Shown here: piece by piece, positions 1-5,696 of the stretch | How the letters are laid out: each line of letters begins with the position of its first letter | Numbering within the stretch: the stretch's first letter is position 1 | Source: Gammaproteobacteria bacterium | GTDB lineage: Bacteria; Pseudomonadota; Gammaproteobacteria; J044 | Length of the DNA: 11,197 nucleotides | Assembly: GCA_003696465.1 (NCBI GenBank) | Contig: RFHG01000452.1 | Span: 1-11,197, forward strand | Reading direction: 5' to 3' | The notes under the pieces: generated by a model | The model's input: only the letters and a program-made list of their open reading frames with translations | The model's database searches: none | What the model was told of the DNA's origin: nothing | Position numbers and translations under genes: made by a program

Positions 1-814
1 CGCCCCAGAGCAGATCCAGGGCCTTGCGTGCCTGCAGGCGCAGGGCATGCAGGCGGCCCAGCCGGCCCGGGGCGATCAGGGCATGGCCCAGCATCAGGCC
101 GGCCGCACCCGAGAGCACGATGGCATTGAGCTCGAAGGCGCTGTGTCCGACGACGAAGGGCCAGAAGGTCTGGCCAAAGCCGATGGCCTGCAGGTGGCCG
201 GCCACCGCGCCGATAAAAAAGGCATTGAACAGCAGGGTGAAGAGGGTGCCGACACCAAACAGCAGGCCGGTGGCAAAGGTCCGGAACCCGATGCCGGTGT
301 TGTTGCGGATGTAGTAGCCGAACATGGCCAAGTCGGTATCGGCCGCGCGGGTGGGCCCGCGGCCGACGGTCTCGCGGTGGGCGGGGTCATACATCGCTTC
401 CACCTCGCGCGCCGTCTCGCTGTCGAGCACACTGAAGGCCAGTTCCGGCTGCCACTGGATGAGCAGAATCATGCCGAGCAGCGGCAGATAGAAACAGAGG
501 GCGGCCACGGCCACGAAACGCCAGTGCCTGCGTACGGCGCGGGCAAAGCCGCCCAGCAGGTAGTCGCGAATCCGGGGCCACGGATGGTGGCGGCTGCGGT
601 AGAACTGCTGGTGGGCGCGGCGCACCAGCGCCTCGAGCCGGGTGATGAGGGCCAGGCCATAACGGCGCTCGCGGGCCAGTGCCAGGTCGTGGGTGACGGC
701 CCGGTACAGGGGCGGAAATTCCTCCGCCTCGGCGCCTTTCGGAGCTTCCTCGAGCAGTGCTTCAAGGCGCTCCCAGGCATGCTGTCGGCTGTCGATGAAG
801 CGCTGCTGGTTCAT
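1..814 (-). CDS. SpoIIM-family integral membrane protein, partial (3' end beyond left edge)
   Basis: The minus strand reads open from ATG at 814 to the window edge: 271 residues and no stop. It begins MNQQRFIDSRQHAWERLEAL. The N-terminal ~95 residues are soluble and helical. Hydrophobic segments follow, near residues 105-122 (RFVAVAALCFYLPLLGMI), 185-210 and 225-245. The segment GHSAFELNAIVLSGAAG late in the protein is typical of the stage II sporulation protein M superfamily, which in non-sporulating proteobacteria is a membrane protein of unknown function. Family members are about 320-335 residues, so perhaps 50-60 are missing. Its ATG overlaps the TGA of the RDD gene (ATGA), implying translational coupling. 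RDD plus SpoIIM commonly accompany MoxR AAA-ATPase, DUF58 and DUF4129 genes; none is visible here, but they may lie to the left. The family call is firm; the role is unknown. Confidence 0.88.
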   Translation of the reverse strand, partial: MNQQRFIDSRQHAWERLEALLEEAPKGAEAEEFPPLYRAVTHDLALARERRYGLALITRLEALVRRAHQQFYRSRHHPWPRIRDYLLGGFARAVRRHWRFVAVAALCFYLPLLGMILLIQWQPELAFSVLDSETAREVEAMYDPAHRETVGRGPTRAADTDLAMFGYYIRNNTGIGFRTFATGLLFGVGTLFTLLFNAFFIGAVAGHLQAIGFGQTFWPFVVGHSAFELNAIVLSGAAGLMLGHALIAPGRLGRLHALRLQARKALDLLWG

Positions 815-1506
815 CCCTTGCCTGACCCCGCAACCCATGCCGCCCATCCGAGCAGCGCCGCTTCCGGTTCGGCCTGTTCACCCGTCAGCGGGGCGACTGT
901 CTGTGCCAGTTCCCGGACCCGCTCGGGCGAGATCTGCCCTCGCCGGGCGGCGAAGTCGAGCAGCAGTTGCTGTTCCTCGCTCGATAGCTCCACAGGCGGC
1001 CGGACCGGTCTGGCCTCGATGCGGGCAAGCGGCGGGCGGCTGTCGGAGACATGGGTCACGACCGTGCCCGCGGCCAGATCGCCAAGCCGGCGCAGGTCGC
1101 GCGACAGCAGCATGCTGGCCAGGCCAAAGGCATACAGAAAGGGCAGAAAGTCCACCACCAGCAGCAGGTTGCGAATCATCGAGGTGCTCCAGCGCATGGG
1201 CGTGCCGTCGTCGTGCAGCACGCGCAGACCGAGGCTGCGCTTGCCCGGGGTCTGGCCATCGCGCAGTACCTCGAATACGACCGGATAGAACCACTCGACC
1301 AGGAACAGGAAGATGAAGAACGGCCCCAGCATCCCCGAAGCCCCGAACAGCATGCCGAACAGGCTGGCGGCCACGGCATAGAGGATGCCCCGCAGCAGCA
1401 GATCCAGTGCCCACGCCAGCGCCCGCGGAACCGGCCCCGCCACCGAGAGACGCAGCACGATCCCTTCCGGTGTCTCGATATCGCGGGTGTTGTCCAGGGC
1501 CGCCAT
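811..1506 (-). CDS. RDD family integral membrane protein
   Basis: This 231-residue protein has an RDD domain over roughly residues 20-155. The conserved Arg/Asp features are visible in PRALAWALDLLLR near the first membrane segment and in LSRDLRRLGDLAAGT after the last. Two long hydrophobic stretches lie near residues 35-80, with another pair at about 110-135. The motif DGQTPGKRSLGLRVL between them is highly typical of RDD proteins. The C-terminal ~75 residues form a soluble, charged, cytosolic-looking tail. RDD proteins are mostly uncharacterised; some are proposed ion transporters. The start is ATG 1506, three bases after the apaH stop, with an AAGGA-like ribosome site inside the end of apaH. 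The stop overlaps the SpoIIM start, so apaH, RDD and SpoIIM are probably co-transcribed. The family call is firm; no transported substrate can be inferred. Confidence 0.93.
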   Translation of the reverse strand: MAALDNTRDIETPEGIVLRLSVAGPVPRALAWALDLLLRGILYAVAASLFGMLFGASGMLGPFFIFLFLVEWFYPVVFEVLRDGQTPGKRSLGLRVLHDDGTPMRWSTSMIRNLLLVVDFLPFLYAFGLASMLLSRDLRRLGDLAAGTVVTHVSDSRPPLARIEARPVRPPVELSSEEQQLLLDFAARRGQISPERVRELAQTVAPLTGEQAEPEAALLGWAAWVAGSGKG

Positions 1507-1509
1507 GGC

Positions 1510-2346
1510 TCAGGCATCCTTCCCCGGCGCCTGCGCACCGGGGCAGTCGGTCTGGGTCACGGGGAGATCGGCCTGGTCGAGGCGCACGGCGGTCAGACGG
1601 CTACCCCATACGCAGCCGGTGTCGAGGGCAACGATGTCGTCACTACGCCGCAGGCCCAGGGTGGACCAGTGGCCGAACACCACGCGGGTGCCGCGCCAGG
1701 CCGCAGACGGCACTTCGAACCAGGGCATCAGGCCGGGGGGCTGGGTTCCGGGTGCGAGCTTGTGGTCGAGGTCGAGGCGGCCGTCTGCGGTGCAGTAGCG
1801 GATGCGGGTCAGGGCATTGATGATGAAGCGCAGCCGGGGCCAGCCGTCGAGCCGTTCTTCCCAGTGATCGGGGCGATTGCCGTACATGTGGCGGAACAGC
1901 AGGTCATGGCCGCTGCCGTGCAGCACCTGCTCCACCTCCCGGGCCAGTTGCAGTGCCCGGGTCACCTCCCACTGTGGCGGCAGCCCGGCGTGCACCAGCA
2001 GGCCCAGCCCCGGCTCGTGGTGGGCCAGCGGGCGCTGGCGCAGCCAGTCCAGCAGTTCGGCTGCATCCGGGGCATCGAGCACGGCCTGCAGGGTGTCCTT
2101 GCGGCGCAGCTTCTGGGTGCCGGCGGCCACCGCCAGCAGGTGCAGGTCGTGATTGCCGAGCACGCAGGTGGCGGCGTTGCCGAGCGCGCGCACGGTGCGC
2201 AGGCAGCCGAGCGAATCCGGCCCGCGGTTGACCAGATCGCCCGTCAGCCACAGGCGGTCCCGGTGCGGGTCGAATCGAAGCAGATCCAGCAGGCGCAGGA
2301 AATCCTCGTGACATCCCTGCAGGTCCCCGATGGCGTATACGGGCAT
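1510..2346 (-). CDS. apaH: Symmetrical bis(5'-nucleosyl)-tetraphosphatase (Ap4A hydrolase) ApaH
   Basis: ApaH cleaves diadenosine tetraphosphate symmetrically to two ADP, controlling alarmone levels, and also removes Np4-type caps from bacterial RNA. The 278-residue length matches E. coli ApaH (about 280). PPP-phosphatase metal motifs are all present: GDLQGC (residues 7-12), GDLVNRGPDS (36-45) and GNHDLHLLA (64-72), which is the ApaH form of GNHE. Later blocks HAGLPPQW and GSRLTAVRLD also fit. The ATG at 2346 gives the canonical N-terminus MPVYAIGDLQG. In E. coli apaH follows apaG in the surA-pdxA-rsmA-apaG-apaH operon; here it heads a minus-strand run with RDD and SpoIIM genes, while apaG lies some 6 kb away on the other strand. 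A possible sigma-70 promoter lies in the 100-bp divergent gap shared with the sigma gene. Confidence 0.97.
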   Translation of the reverse strand: MPVYAIGDLQGCHEDFLRLLDLLRFDPHRDRLWLTGDLVNRGPDSLGCLRTVRALGNAATCVLGNHDLHLLAVAAGTQKLRRKDTLQAVLDAPDAAELLDWLRQRPLAHHEPGLGLLVHAGLPPQWEVTRALQLAREVEQVLHGSGHDLLFRHMYGNRPDHWEERLDGWPRLRFIINALTRIRYCTADGRLDLDHKLAPGTQPPGLMPWFEVPSAAWRGTRVVFGHWSTLGLRRSDDIVALDTGCVWGSRLTAVRLDQADLPVTQTDCPGAQAPGKDA

Positions 2347-2375
2347 GATGCGTGTCTCGTTTCCCTGAGCGGTCT

Positions 2376-2404
2376 ATTCTCGGCCAGGGGAAATTTTTTT
2401 CCAA
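2376..2404 (-). promoter_or_regulatory. Candidate sigma-70 promoter for apaH-RDD-SpoIIM
   Basis: On the minus strand TTGGAA (2404-2399, 4/6 to the -35 consensus) is followed after 17 bases by GAGAAT (2381-2376, 4/6 to the -10). The spacer is AT-rich, unlike the surrounding DNA. It would start transcription about 25 bases before the apaH ATG. This is a motif match only. Confidence 0.35.
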
Positions 2405-2409
2405 GCGCA

Positions 2410-2438
2410 TGGAACCTTTTTGTGCAAACCGTCGTGTA
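2410..2438 (+). promoter_or_regulatory. Candidate ECF-sigma promoter upstream of the sigma gene (autoregulation)
   Basis: TGGAACC plus a T-run (2410-2421) resembles ECF -35 elements of the GGAAC type. CGTGTA begins 16 bases after GGAACC, and an alternative GTC lies at 2431-2433. The same 12 bases, ATGGAACCTTTT, recur at 2993-3004 with CGTGT at the identical distance, just before the anti-sigma gene. ECF factors usually activate their own operon, so autoregulation is a reasonable inference. The transcription start would fall at about 2445, within bases of the ATG at 2447. That could explain the poorly spaced ribosome site if the transcript is nearly leaderless. Confidence 0.4.
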
Positions 2439-2446
2439 GGGGAGGC

Positions 2447-3031
2447 ATGGCCACGATCATTCCCTGGAAAAGACGCGCCCGCGTAAGCGACGAGGACTTC
2501 GAGCGCATGCTGCGCCCGCACCTGCAGGCCATGTACCGTCTGGCCTGGCGCCTGCTGCGCAATCGCGCGGATGCCGAGGATCTGGTGCAGGAGGTCGTCA
2601 TGCGGCTCTGTGATCGCCGCGACGAGCTGGTTGCGGTGGAGTCACTGCGCCCCTGGCTGATGCGGGTGCTCTACAACCGCTTTGTCGATGAACAGCGGCG
2701 TCGAGGTCGACAGGTGCCGCTGTTCGAAGGCCAGCCTGACGAGGAGGTGCTGGATCAGGTGGCGGACGAGGGGCCGGACCCCCAGGCCCTGCTGCAGCGC
2801 ATGCAGGATACCGAGGCCCTGCAGGCCGCGCTCGACGCCCTGCCCGAGATCCATCGTCAGGTACTCATCCTGCACGATGTTGAAGGCTATACCCTGAAGG
2901 AAGTCGCCGGCATCACCGATGCACCGGTGGGCACCCTCAAGTCACGCCTCAACCGTGCCCGCTCCGCCCTGAAGCAGAAACTGTCCGAGACGATGGAACC
3001 TTTTGCCTTCGCCCGGCGTGTTGGCAAGTGA
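2447..3031 (+). CDS. ECF (extracytoplasmic function) RNA polymerase sigma factor
   Basis: This is a 194-residue group 4 sigma-70 family factor. Region 2 spans about residues 17-88: FERMLRPHLQAMYRLAWRLL, then RADAEDLVQEVVMRL (region 2.2, core RNA polymerase contact), then PWLMRVLYNRFVDEQRRRGR (regions 2.3/2.4, -10 recognition). Region 4 spans about 120-178, with LPEIHRQVLILHDVEGYTLKE and the helix-turn-helix VGTLKSRLNRARSALKQKL (-35 recognition). There is no C-terminal extension beyond MEPFAFARRVGK. The ATG at 2447 is preferred over TTG 2420 because homology begins just after it. However, the GGAGG at 2441-2445 is only one base from the ATG, so initiation is unusual or the mRNA starts very close by. 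A ZAS anti-sigma gene follows 11 bases downstream, the standard pairing. The target regulon is not known; the envelope genes immediately downstream are obvious candidates. Confidence 0.94.
   Translation: MATIIPWKRRARVSDEDFERMLRPHLQAMYRLAWRLLRNRADAEDLVQEVVMRLCDRRDELVAVESLRPWLMRVLYNRFVDEQRRRGRQVPLFEGQPDEEVLDQVADEGPDPQALLQRMQDTEALQAALDALPEIHRQVLILHDVEGYTLKEVAGITDAPVGTLKSRLNRARSALKQKLSETMEPFAFARRVGK
2994..3022 (+). promoter_or_regulatory. Candidate internal ECF-type promoter for the anti-sigma gene
   Basis: TGGAACCTTTT at 2994-3004 and CGTGTT at 3017-3022 reproduce the motif found before the sigma gene, with the same 16-base spacing after GGAACC. It lies inside the last codons of the sigma gene (MEPFAFARRVGK) and would start transcription close to 3030, just before the anti-sigma ribosome site. 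A separate promoter would allow extra anti-sigma factor to be made. An alternative is that the resemblance reflects a small duplication of coding sequence. Confidence 0.3.
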
Positions 3032-3042
3032 GAGGTGACGAA

Positions 3043-3708
3043 ATGACCGACTGCAAGACCATCCAGCAACGCTTCGACGACTACCGGGCCCACGCCCTGG
3101 CGGACGGGGAAGCAAACGCGCTCGAGGCCCATGTGCAGGCGTGCCCCGCATGCCGCGAGGCGCTTGAGGCCCATCGGGCCTGGTCCGGCGCCCTGGCAGG
3201 ACTGCCGTTCGAGCCGCCGTCGGCCGACTTCGAGGACCGGGTGATGCGCGCGGCGCTCGACAGGAAGAAGACGCGGCAGCATCGGCGGGCCTTCCTGGCC
3301 GGTTTCGGCACCGCCCTGGCGGCCAGTCTGGCACTGGCCGCAGTGTTGCTCGCCTGGTGGCAGCCGCAGGGAGGTGAGGCCCTGCGCGTGGTCGAGGTGC
3401 AGGTCGCGCCCCAGACCCCGGTGCGGCTGGTGATTCGGGTCGATCGCCCGGTGCAGCAGGCCTCGCTGGTGCTGGAGCTGCCGGAAGGCGTGGAACTGGC
3501 CGGCCACGAGGGCCAGCAACGCCTTGAATGGCAGGCCCCGCTGGCTGCCGGCAACAACATCCTGTCGCTGCCGGTACGCATGAAGGGCAGCGCCACGGGC
3601 GAGCTGGTGGCCCGAGTACGCATCGACGGGCGCGAGCGGGCCATCCGGGTACGCCTGCGCCCGGCCCTGCGCGGTGCAGGCACGGCCAGCCCGACGGGTT
3701 GGGTGTGA
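3043..3708 (+). CDS. Membrane-anchored ZAS (zinc-finger) anti-sigma factor
   Basis: This 221-residue protein is the likely antagonist of the preceding sigma factor. The N-terminal cytosolic domain carries the ZAS signature H30-x3-C34-x2-C37 (HVQACPAC), plus an upstream Cys4. This domain binds and occludes sigma regions 2 and 4. A single membrane helix lies at about residues 84-106 (AFLAGFGTALAASLALAAVL), preceded by the basic stretch RKKTRQHRR, giving an inside-N, periplasm-C orientation. The periplasmic domain (about 112-208) is predominantly beta (VRLVIRVDRPVQQASLVLELP) and is presumably the sensory part; I do not recognise its ligand. ATG 3043 is chosen because AGAGGTGA at 3031-3038 gives good spacing; GTG 3028 overlaps the sigma stop and lacks support. 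Release could be by regulated proteolysis or by conformational change; the sequence does not decide. Confidence 0.88.
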   Translation: MTDCKTIQQRFDDYRAHALADGEANALEAHVQACPACREALEAHRAWSGALAGLPFEPPSADFEDRVMRAALDRKKTRQHRRAFLAGFGTALAASLALAAVLLAWWQPQGGEALRVVEVQVAPQTPVRLVIRVDRPVQQASLVLELPEGVELAGHEGQQRLEWQAPLAAGNNILSLPVRMKGSATGELVARVRIDGRERAIRVRLRPALRGAGTASPTGWV

Positions 3709-3768
3709 GCCGTTGGTCATTGAAACCGTTTTTTCCGAAACATCCAGTCTCACGCGAGGAGTATGACC

Positions 3769-4143
3769 ATGATGAAGAAGACACTGATTGCCGTTTCCAT
3801 TGCCACCGTGCTGGGACTGCCCGCACTGGCGGCCGCAGCACCAGCTGCCACTGCACCGGCTGCCACTGCACCGGCTGCCACTGCGCCGGCTGCCACTGCA
3901 CCGGCCGATGTCACCATCGGTGTGGTCGTGAATGCCACGGAGGTACCGGGTGTTGAAGTACCGTTGCCCGGCGGAAGCGGAGCAACGCCAGGGGCTGCGC
4001 ATAACGAGGAGCATGAGCATGAAATGGAGCAGGAACATGAGATGGAACAGGACAACGAGATGGAACAGGAGCAGGAACGGATGGACGGTCCGGCCGGCTC
4101 GGGAGGTGACCGCGAGGACGATCGTCCGGGCATGAATGACTGA
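3769..4143 (+). CDS. Small secreted low-complexity protein, PAATA repeats and His/Glu/Met-rich tract
   Basis: This 124-residue protein has a clear Sec signal peptide (MMKKTLIAVSIATVLGLPAL, then AAAA). The mature part has three zones. The first is four PAATA-type repeats (about residues 25-45), encoded by 15-bp DNA repeats. The second is a short hydrophobic stretch, DVTIGVVVNATEVPGVEVPL (47-66). The third is a strongly acidic tract of HEMEQE-like units (about 82-106), followed by a Gly/Asp-rich tail. The His, Met and Glu clustering could bind divalent metal or copper, but that is inference from composition. ATG 3769 is chosen because GAGGAG at 3756-3761 is seven bases away; ATG 3763 would be only one base away. 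The gene lies 60 bases after the anti-sigma gene and before a strong terminator, so it probably belongs to the sigma operon. No known family is recognised. Confidence 0.78.
   Translation: MMKKTLIAVSIATVLGLPALAAAAPAATAPAATAPAATAPAATAPADVTIGVVVNATEVPGVEVPLPGGSGATPGAAHNEEHEHEMEQEHEMEQDNEMEQEQERMDGPAGSGGDREDDRPGMND
3838..3906 (+). repeat. 15-bp tandem repeat, four full copies plus a partial
   Basis: Units begin at 3838, 3853, 3868 and 3883, with a 9-base remnant at 3898. The consensus is GCACCGGCTGCCACT; units differ by single bases (A for G at 3843, G for A at 3885). The repeat is in frame and encodes APAAT. Near identity at the DNA level suggests recent expansion by slippage, so copy number may vary between strains. 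Confidence 0.9.
4018..4071 (+). repeat. Imperfect 18-bp tandem repeat encoding HEMEQE-like units
   Basis: Three in-frame units (4018-4035, 4036-4053, 4054-4071) encode HEMEQE, HEMEQD and NEMEQE. They diverge at several wobble positions (GAA/GAG, GAG/GAA), so this repeat looks older than the PAATA repeat upstream in the same gene. Confidence 0.8.
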
Positions 4144-4162
4144 CGGCGGGTGCGTCTCCCGG

Positions 4163-4211
4163 GCGCGGGCCATGCTCAGGCATGGCCCGCGCTTCGTCGT
4201 TTCTGTTTCTC
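4163..4211 (+). terminator. Strong rho-independent terminator
   Basis: A perfect 13-bp stem (4163-4175 with 4180-4192) closes a 4-base TCAG loop. The T-rich stretch TTCGTCGTTTCTGTTTCTC follows directly. It lies 20 bases after the stop of the low-complexity gene and before the TPR/barrel gene. It should end or attenuate transcription of the sigma operon, leaving the barrel gene dependent on read-through or its own promoter. Confidence 0.87.
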
Positions 4212-4235
4212 GCAATCCGTAATCGGGGGGGAGTG

Positions 4236-5510
4236 ATGCGAAAATTCATCAAGACTGCATGGGTGGCAGTCGGACTCACTGTACTGGGATCGGCCCAGGC
4301 CGGTGTTTTCGAGGAGGGCGTCCGGGCCTTCCGGTCCGGGGACTACGATGCGGCGATCCATGCCTTTGAGGGGGCCCTCGCCCAGGGGCAGAAGGATGCC
4401 CGTATCTGGTACAACCTGGGCAGCAGCTATTACCGGGCCGGGCGTCATGAAAAGGCGGCCGAGGCCTTTGCCCGGGTCCCGGAGGATTCGCCGCTGTGGC
4501 CGGCCGCGCGCTACAACCTGGGCCTGATTGCCCGCAAGACGGGGGACGAGCGGCTGGCAAAGAAGCACTTTCGCGAGGCACTGGCCGCCGCCGGGGATTC
4601 GGGTATTGCGCGCCTTGCCCGGGAGCGACTGGCAGAGCTGAAGCAGGCAGAGCGCCCCGTCTGGCGGGCCTATGTCCAGGCCGGCATCGGTCACGACGAC
4701 AATGTCAATTTCGCGCCGCTGGGCATCGCCTCCAAGCGGGCCGACCAGTTCCTCGATTTGTACGGATCCGGGGCCTGGGACTTTGCCGGCAACCGTGATC
4801 GTGGCTGGACGGCGAATGCATTTTTCAGTTACACCGATTACTTCAAGGATCGCGCCTTCGATTACAACGATGTCTCGCTGGGGGCGGAATATCACTGGCG
4901 CAGCGGTCCGTGGCGCAGCCGCCTGAAGGCCGACCTGCTGAAGTCCAATTACGGCGGTTCGGCCTATCAGACCATGACCAGCGCCCGCGCCCTGTTCGAC
5001 TATCGCCTGCCTTCGCACCAGAAGCTCAGGGCCGACCTGCGCTATGACGACATCCGCAGCGACAATGCCCTTTACGATTATCTCGAGGGCAGTCGGCAGC
5101 GGCTCGGACTAACCTGGTATGGCGGGAGCAGGGGAGGATACTGGAACGTCGGTTATCGGCTGGAGCTGAACGATCGCCGGGATCTGGGGACCACGGCCAG
5201 CTACTCACCCACACGCCACGAGTTGCGCGGGCGCTATCTGCGCTACCTGTCGGGCGGATGGGAGGCCGGCGCCTACGGCTCCCTGCGTCACAGTGACTAT
5301 CCTTCCGCGGATATCGGGGACCGCGTGGACGATCGCCTGCGCCTGACCCTGGATCTGCGCCTGCGCCTGCAGAAACGTACCCGGCTCAAGTTCGCCTACG
5401 AGTATACCGACAACCGCTCCACGGTGGACAATGTGACCGTGGGTACACGAACCTACGGCTACAGCTATACGCGCAACCGGTTGCTGCTCTCGCTCGATCA
5501 CCGGTTCTGA
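4236..5510 (+). CDS. Outer-membrane TPR/beta-barrel protein (Slam/DUF560-like architecture)
   Basis: This 424-residue protein has a signal peptide ending at about AQA(22)/G. About three tetratricopeptide repeats cover residues 23-125: FEEGVRAFRSGDYDAAIHAF, then IWYNLGSSYYRAGRHEKAAEAF, then ARYNLGLIARKTGDERLAKKHF. From about 145 the sequence becomes alternating amphipathic strands rich in Tyr, Trp, Arg and Asp. The protein ends in ...LLLSLDHRF, a terminal phenylalanine as in BAM-inserted outer-membrane proteins. VQAGIGHDDNVNFAPL at the domain boundary resembles the start of DUF560-type barrels. TPR plus barrel is the plan of Slam proteins, which move surface lipoproteins, but similar proteins of unknown role exist and I cannot assign a substrate. 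ATG 4236, after GGGGGAG, is chosen; the upstream in-frame ATG at 4182 lies inside the terminator hairpin and gives no signal peptide at the N-terminus. Confidence 0.82.
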   Translation: MRKFIKTAWVAVGLTVLGSAQAGVFEEGVRAFRSGDYDAAIHAFEGALAQGQKDARIWYNLGSSYYRAGRHEKAAEAFARVPEDSPLWPAARYNLGLIARKTGDERLAKKHFREALAAAGDSGIARLARERLAELKQAERPVWRAYVQAGIGHDDNVNFAPLGIASKRADQFLDLYGSGAWDFAGNRDRGWTANAFFSYTDYFKDRAFDYNDVSLGAEYHWRSGPWRSRLKADLLKSNYGGSAYQTMTSARALFDYRLPSHQKLRADLRYDDIRSDNALYDYLEGSRQRLGLTWYGGSRGGYWNVGYRLELNDRRDLGTTASYSPTRHELRGRYLRYLSGGWEAGAYGSLRHSDYPSADIGDRVDDRLRLTLDLRLRLQKRTRLKFAYEYTDNRSTVDNVTVGTRTYGYSYTRNRLLLSLDHRF

Positions 5511-5696
5511 CCGCGCTCTGGCCGGCGGGATACCCGACGTGTCCTGCCGGCCGATTGGGTGTACCATCATCGATTCGGGAATATCCGCCCGATTGCGTTG
5601 TCTTCGTGCCGCAAACGGACGTAGGGCGTCGATGCGGGTTGATTTTGCAGGCCGCGGCCACATTGCACGGGTCAGGTCACCAACGGAGCGCGCCAC
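5511..5696. other. 186-bp intergenic region between the barrel gene and ftsH
   Basis: It contains a weak hairpin, GGCCGGCGGG (5520-5529) with CCTGCCGGCC (5543-5552): ten pairs, one G:U, 13-base loop and no T-run, so at best a poor terminator. A GGAG ribosome site (5685-5688) lies eight bases before the ftsH ATG. No convincing sigma-70 promoter is seen. A GGAAT-N17-GTCTT arrangement (5578-5604) is vaguely ECF-like but weak. Confidence 0.5.

Noticed and set aside
47..2439. Long plus-strand frames over apaH, RDD and SpoIIM (for example 1051-2439)
   Set aside because: They are Gln/His/Gly-rich shadows of well-supported minus-strand genes.
3721..3750. A third ECF-like promoter (TGAAACCGTTTTTT) before the low-complexity secreted gene
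   Set aside because: The -35-like part is suggestive, but no CGTGT lies at the spacing seen for the other two sites; GTCT occurs only 19 bases after TGAAACC.
2887..4215. A 442-codon minus-strand frame across the sigma/anti-sigma region
   Set aside because: Its product is low-complexity (SGSRCSG-type repeats) mirrored from the PAATA DNA repeat; the plus-strand genes have clear families.
4182..4235. In-frame upstream start for the TPR/barrel gene
   Set aside because: The ATG lies in the right arm of the terminator hairpin and would add residues before a normal signal peptide; ATG 4236 has a good ribosome site.
5578..5604. GGAAT-N17-GTCTT as an ECF promoter for ftsH
   Set aside because: It is a loose match in a short GC-rich region and lacks the GGAACCTTTT core seen at the sigma operon.
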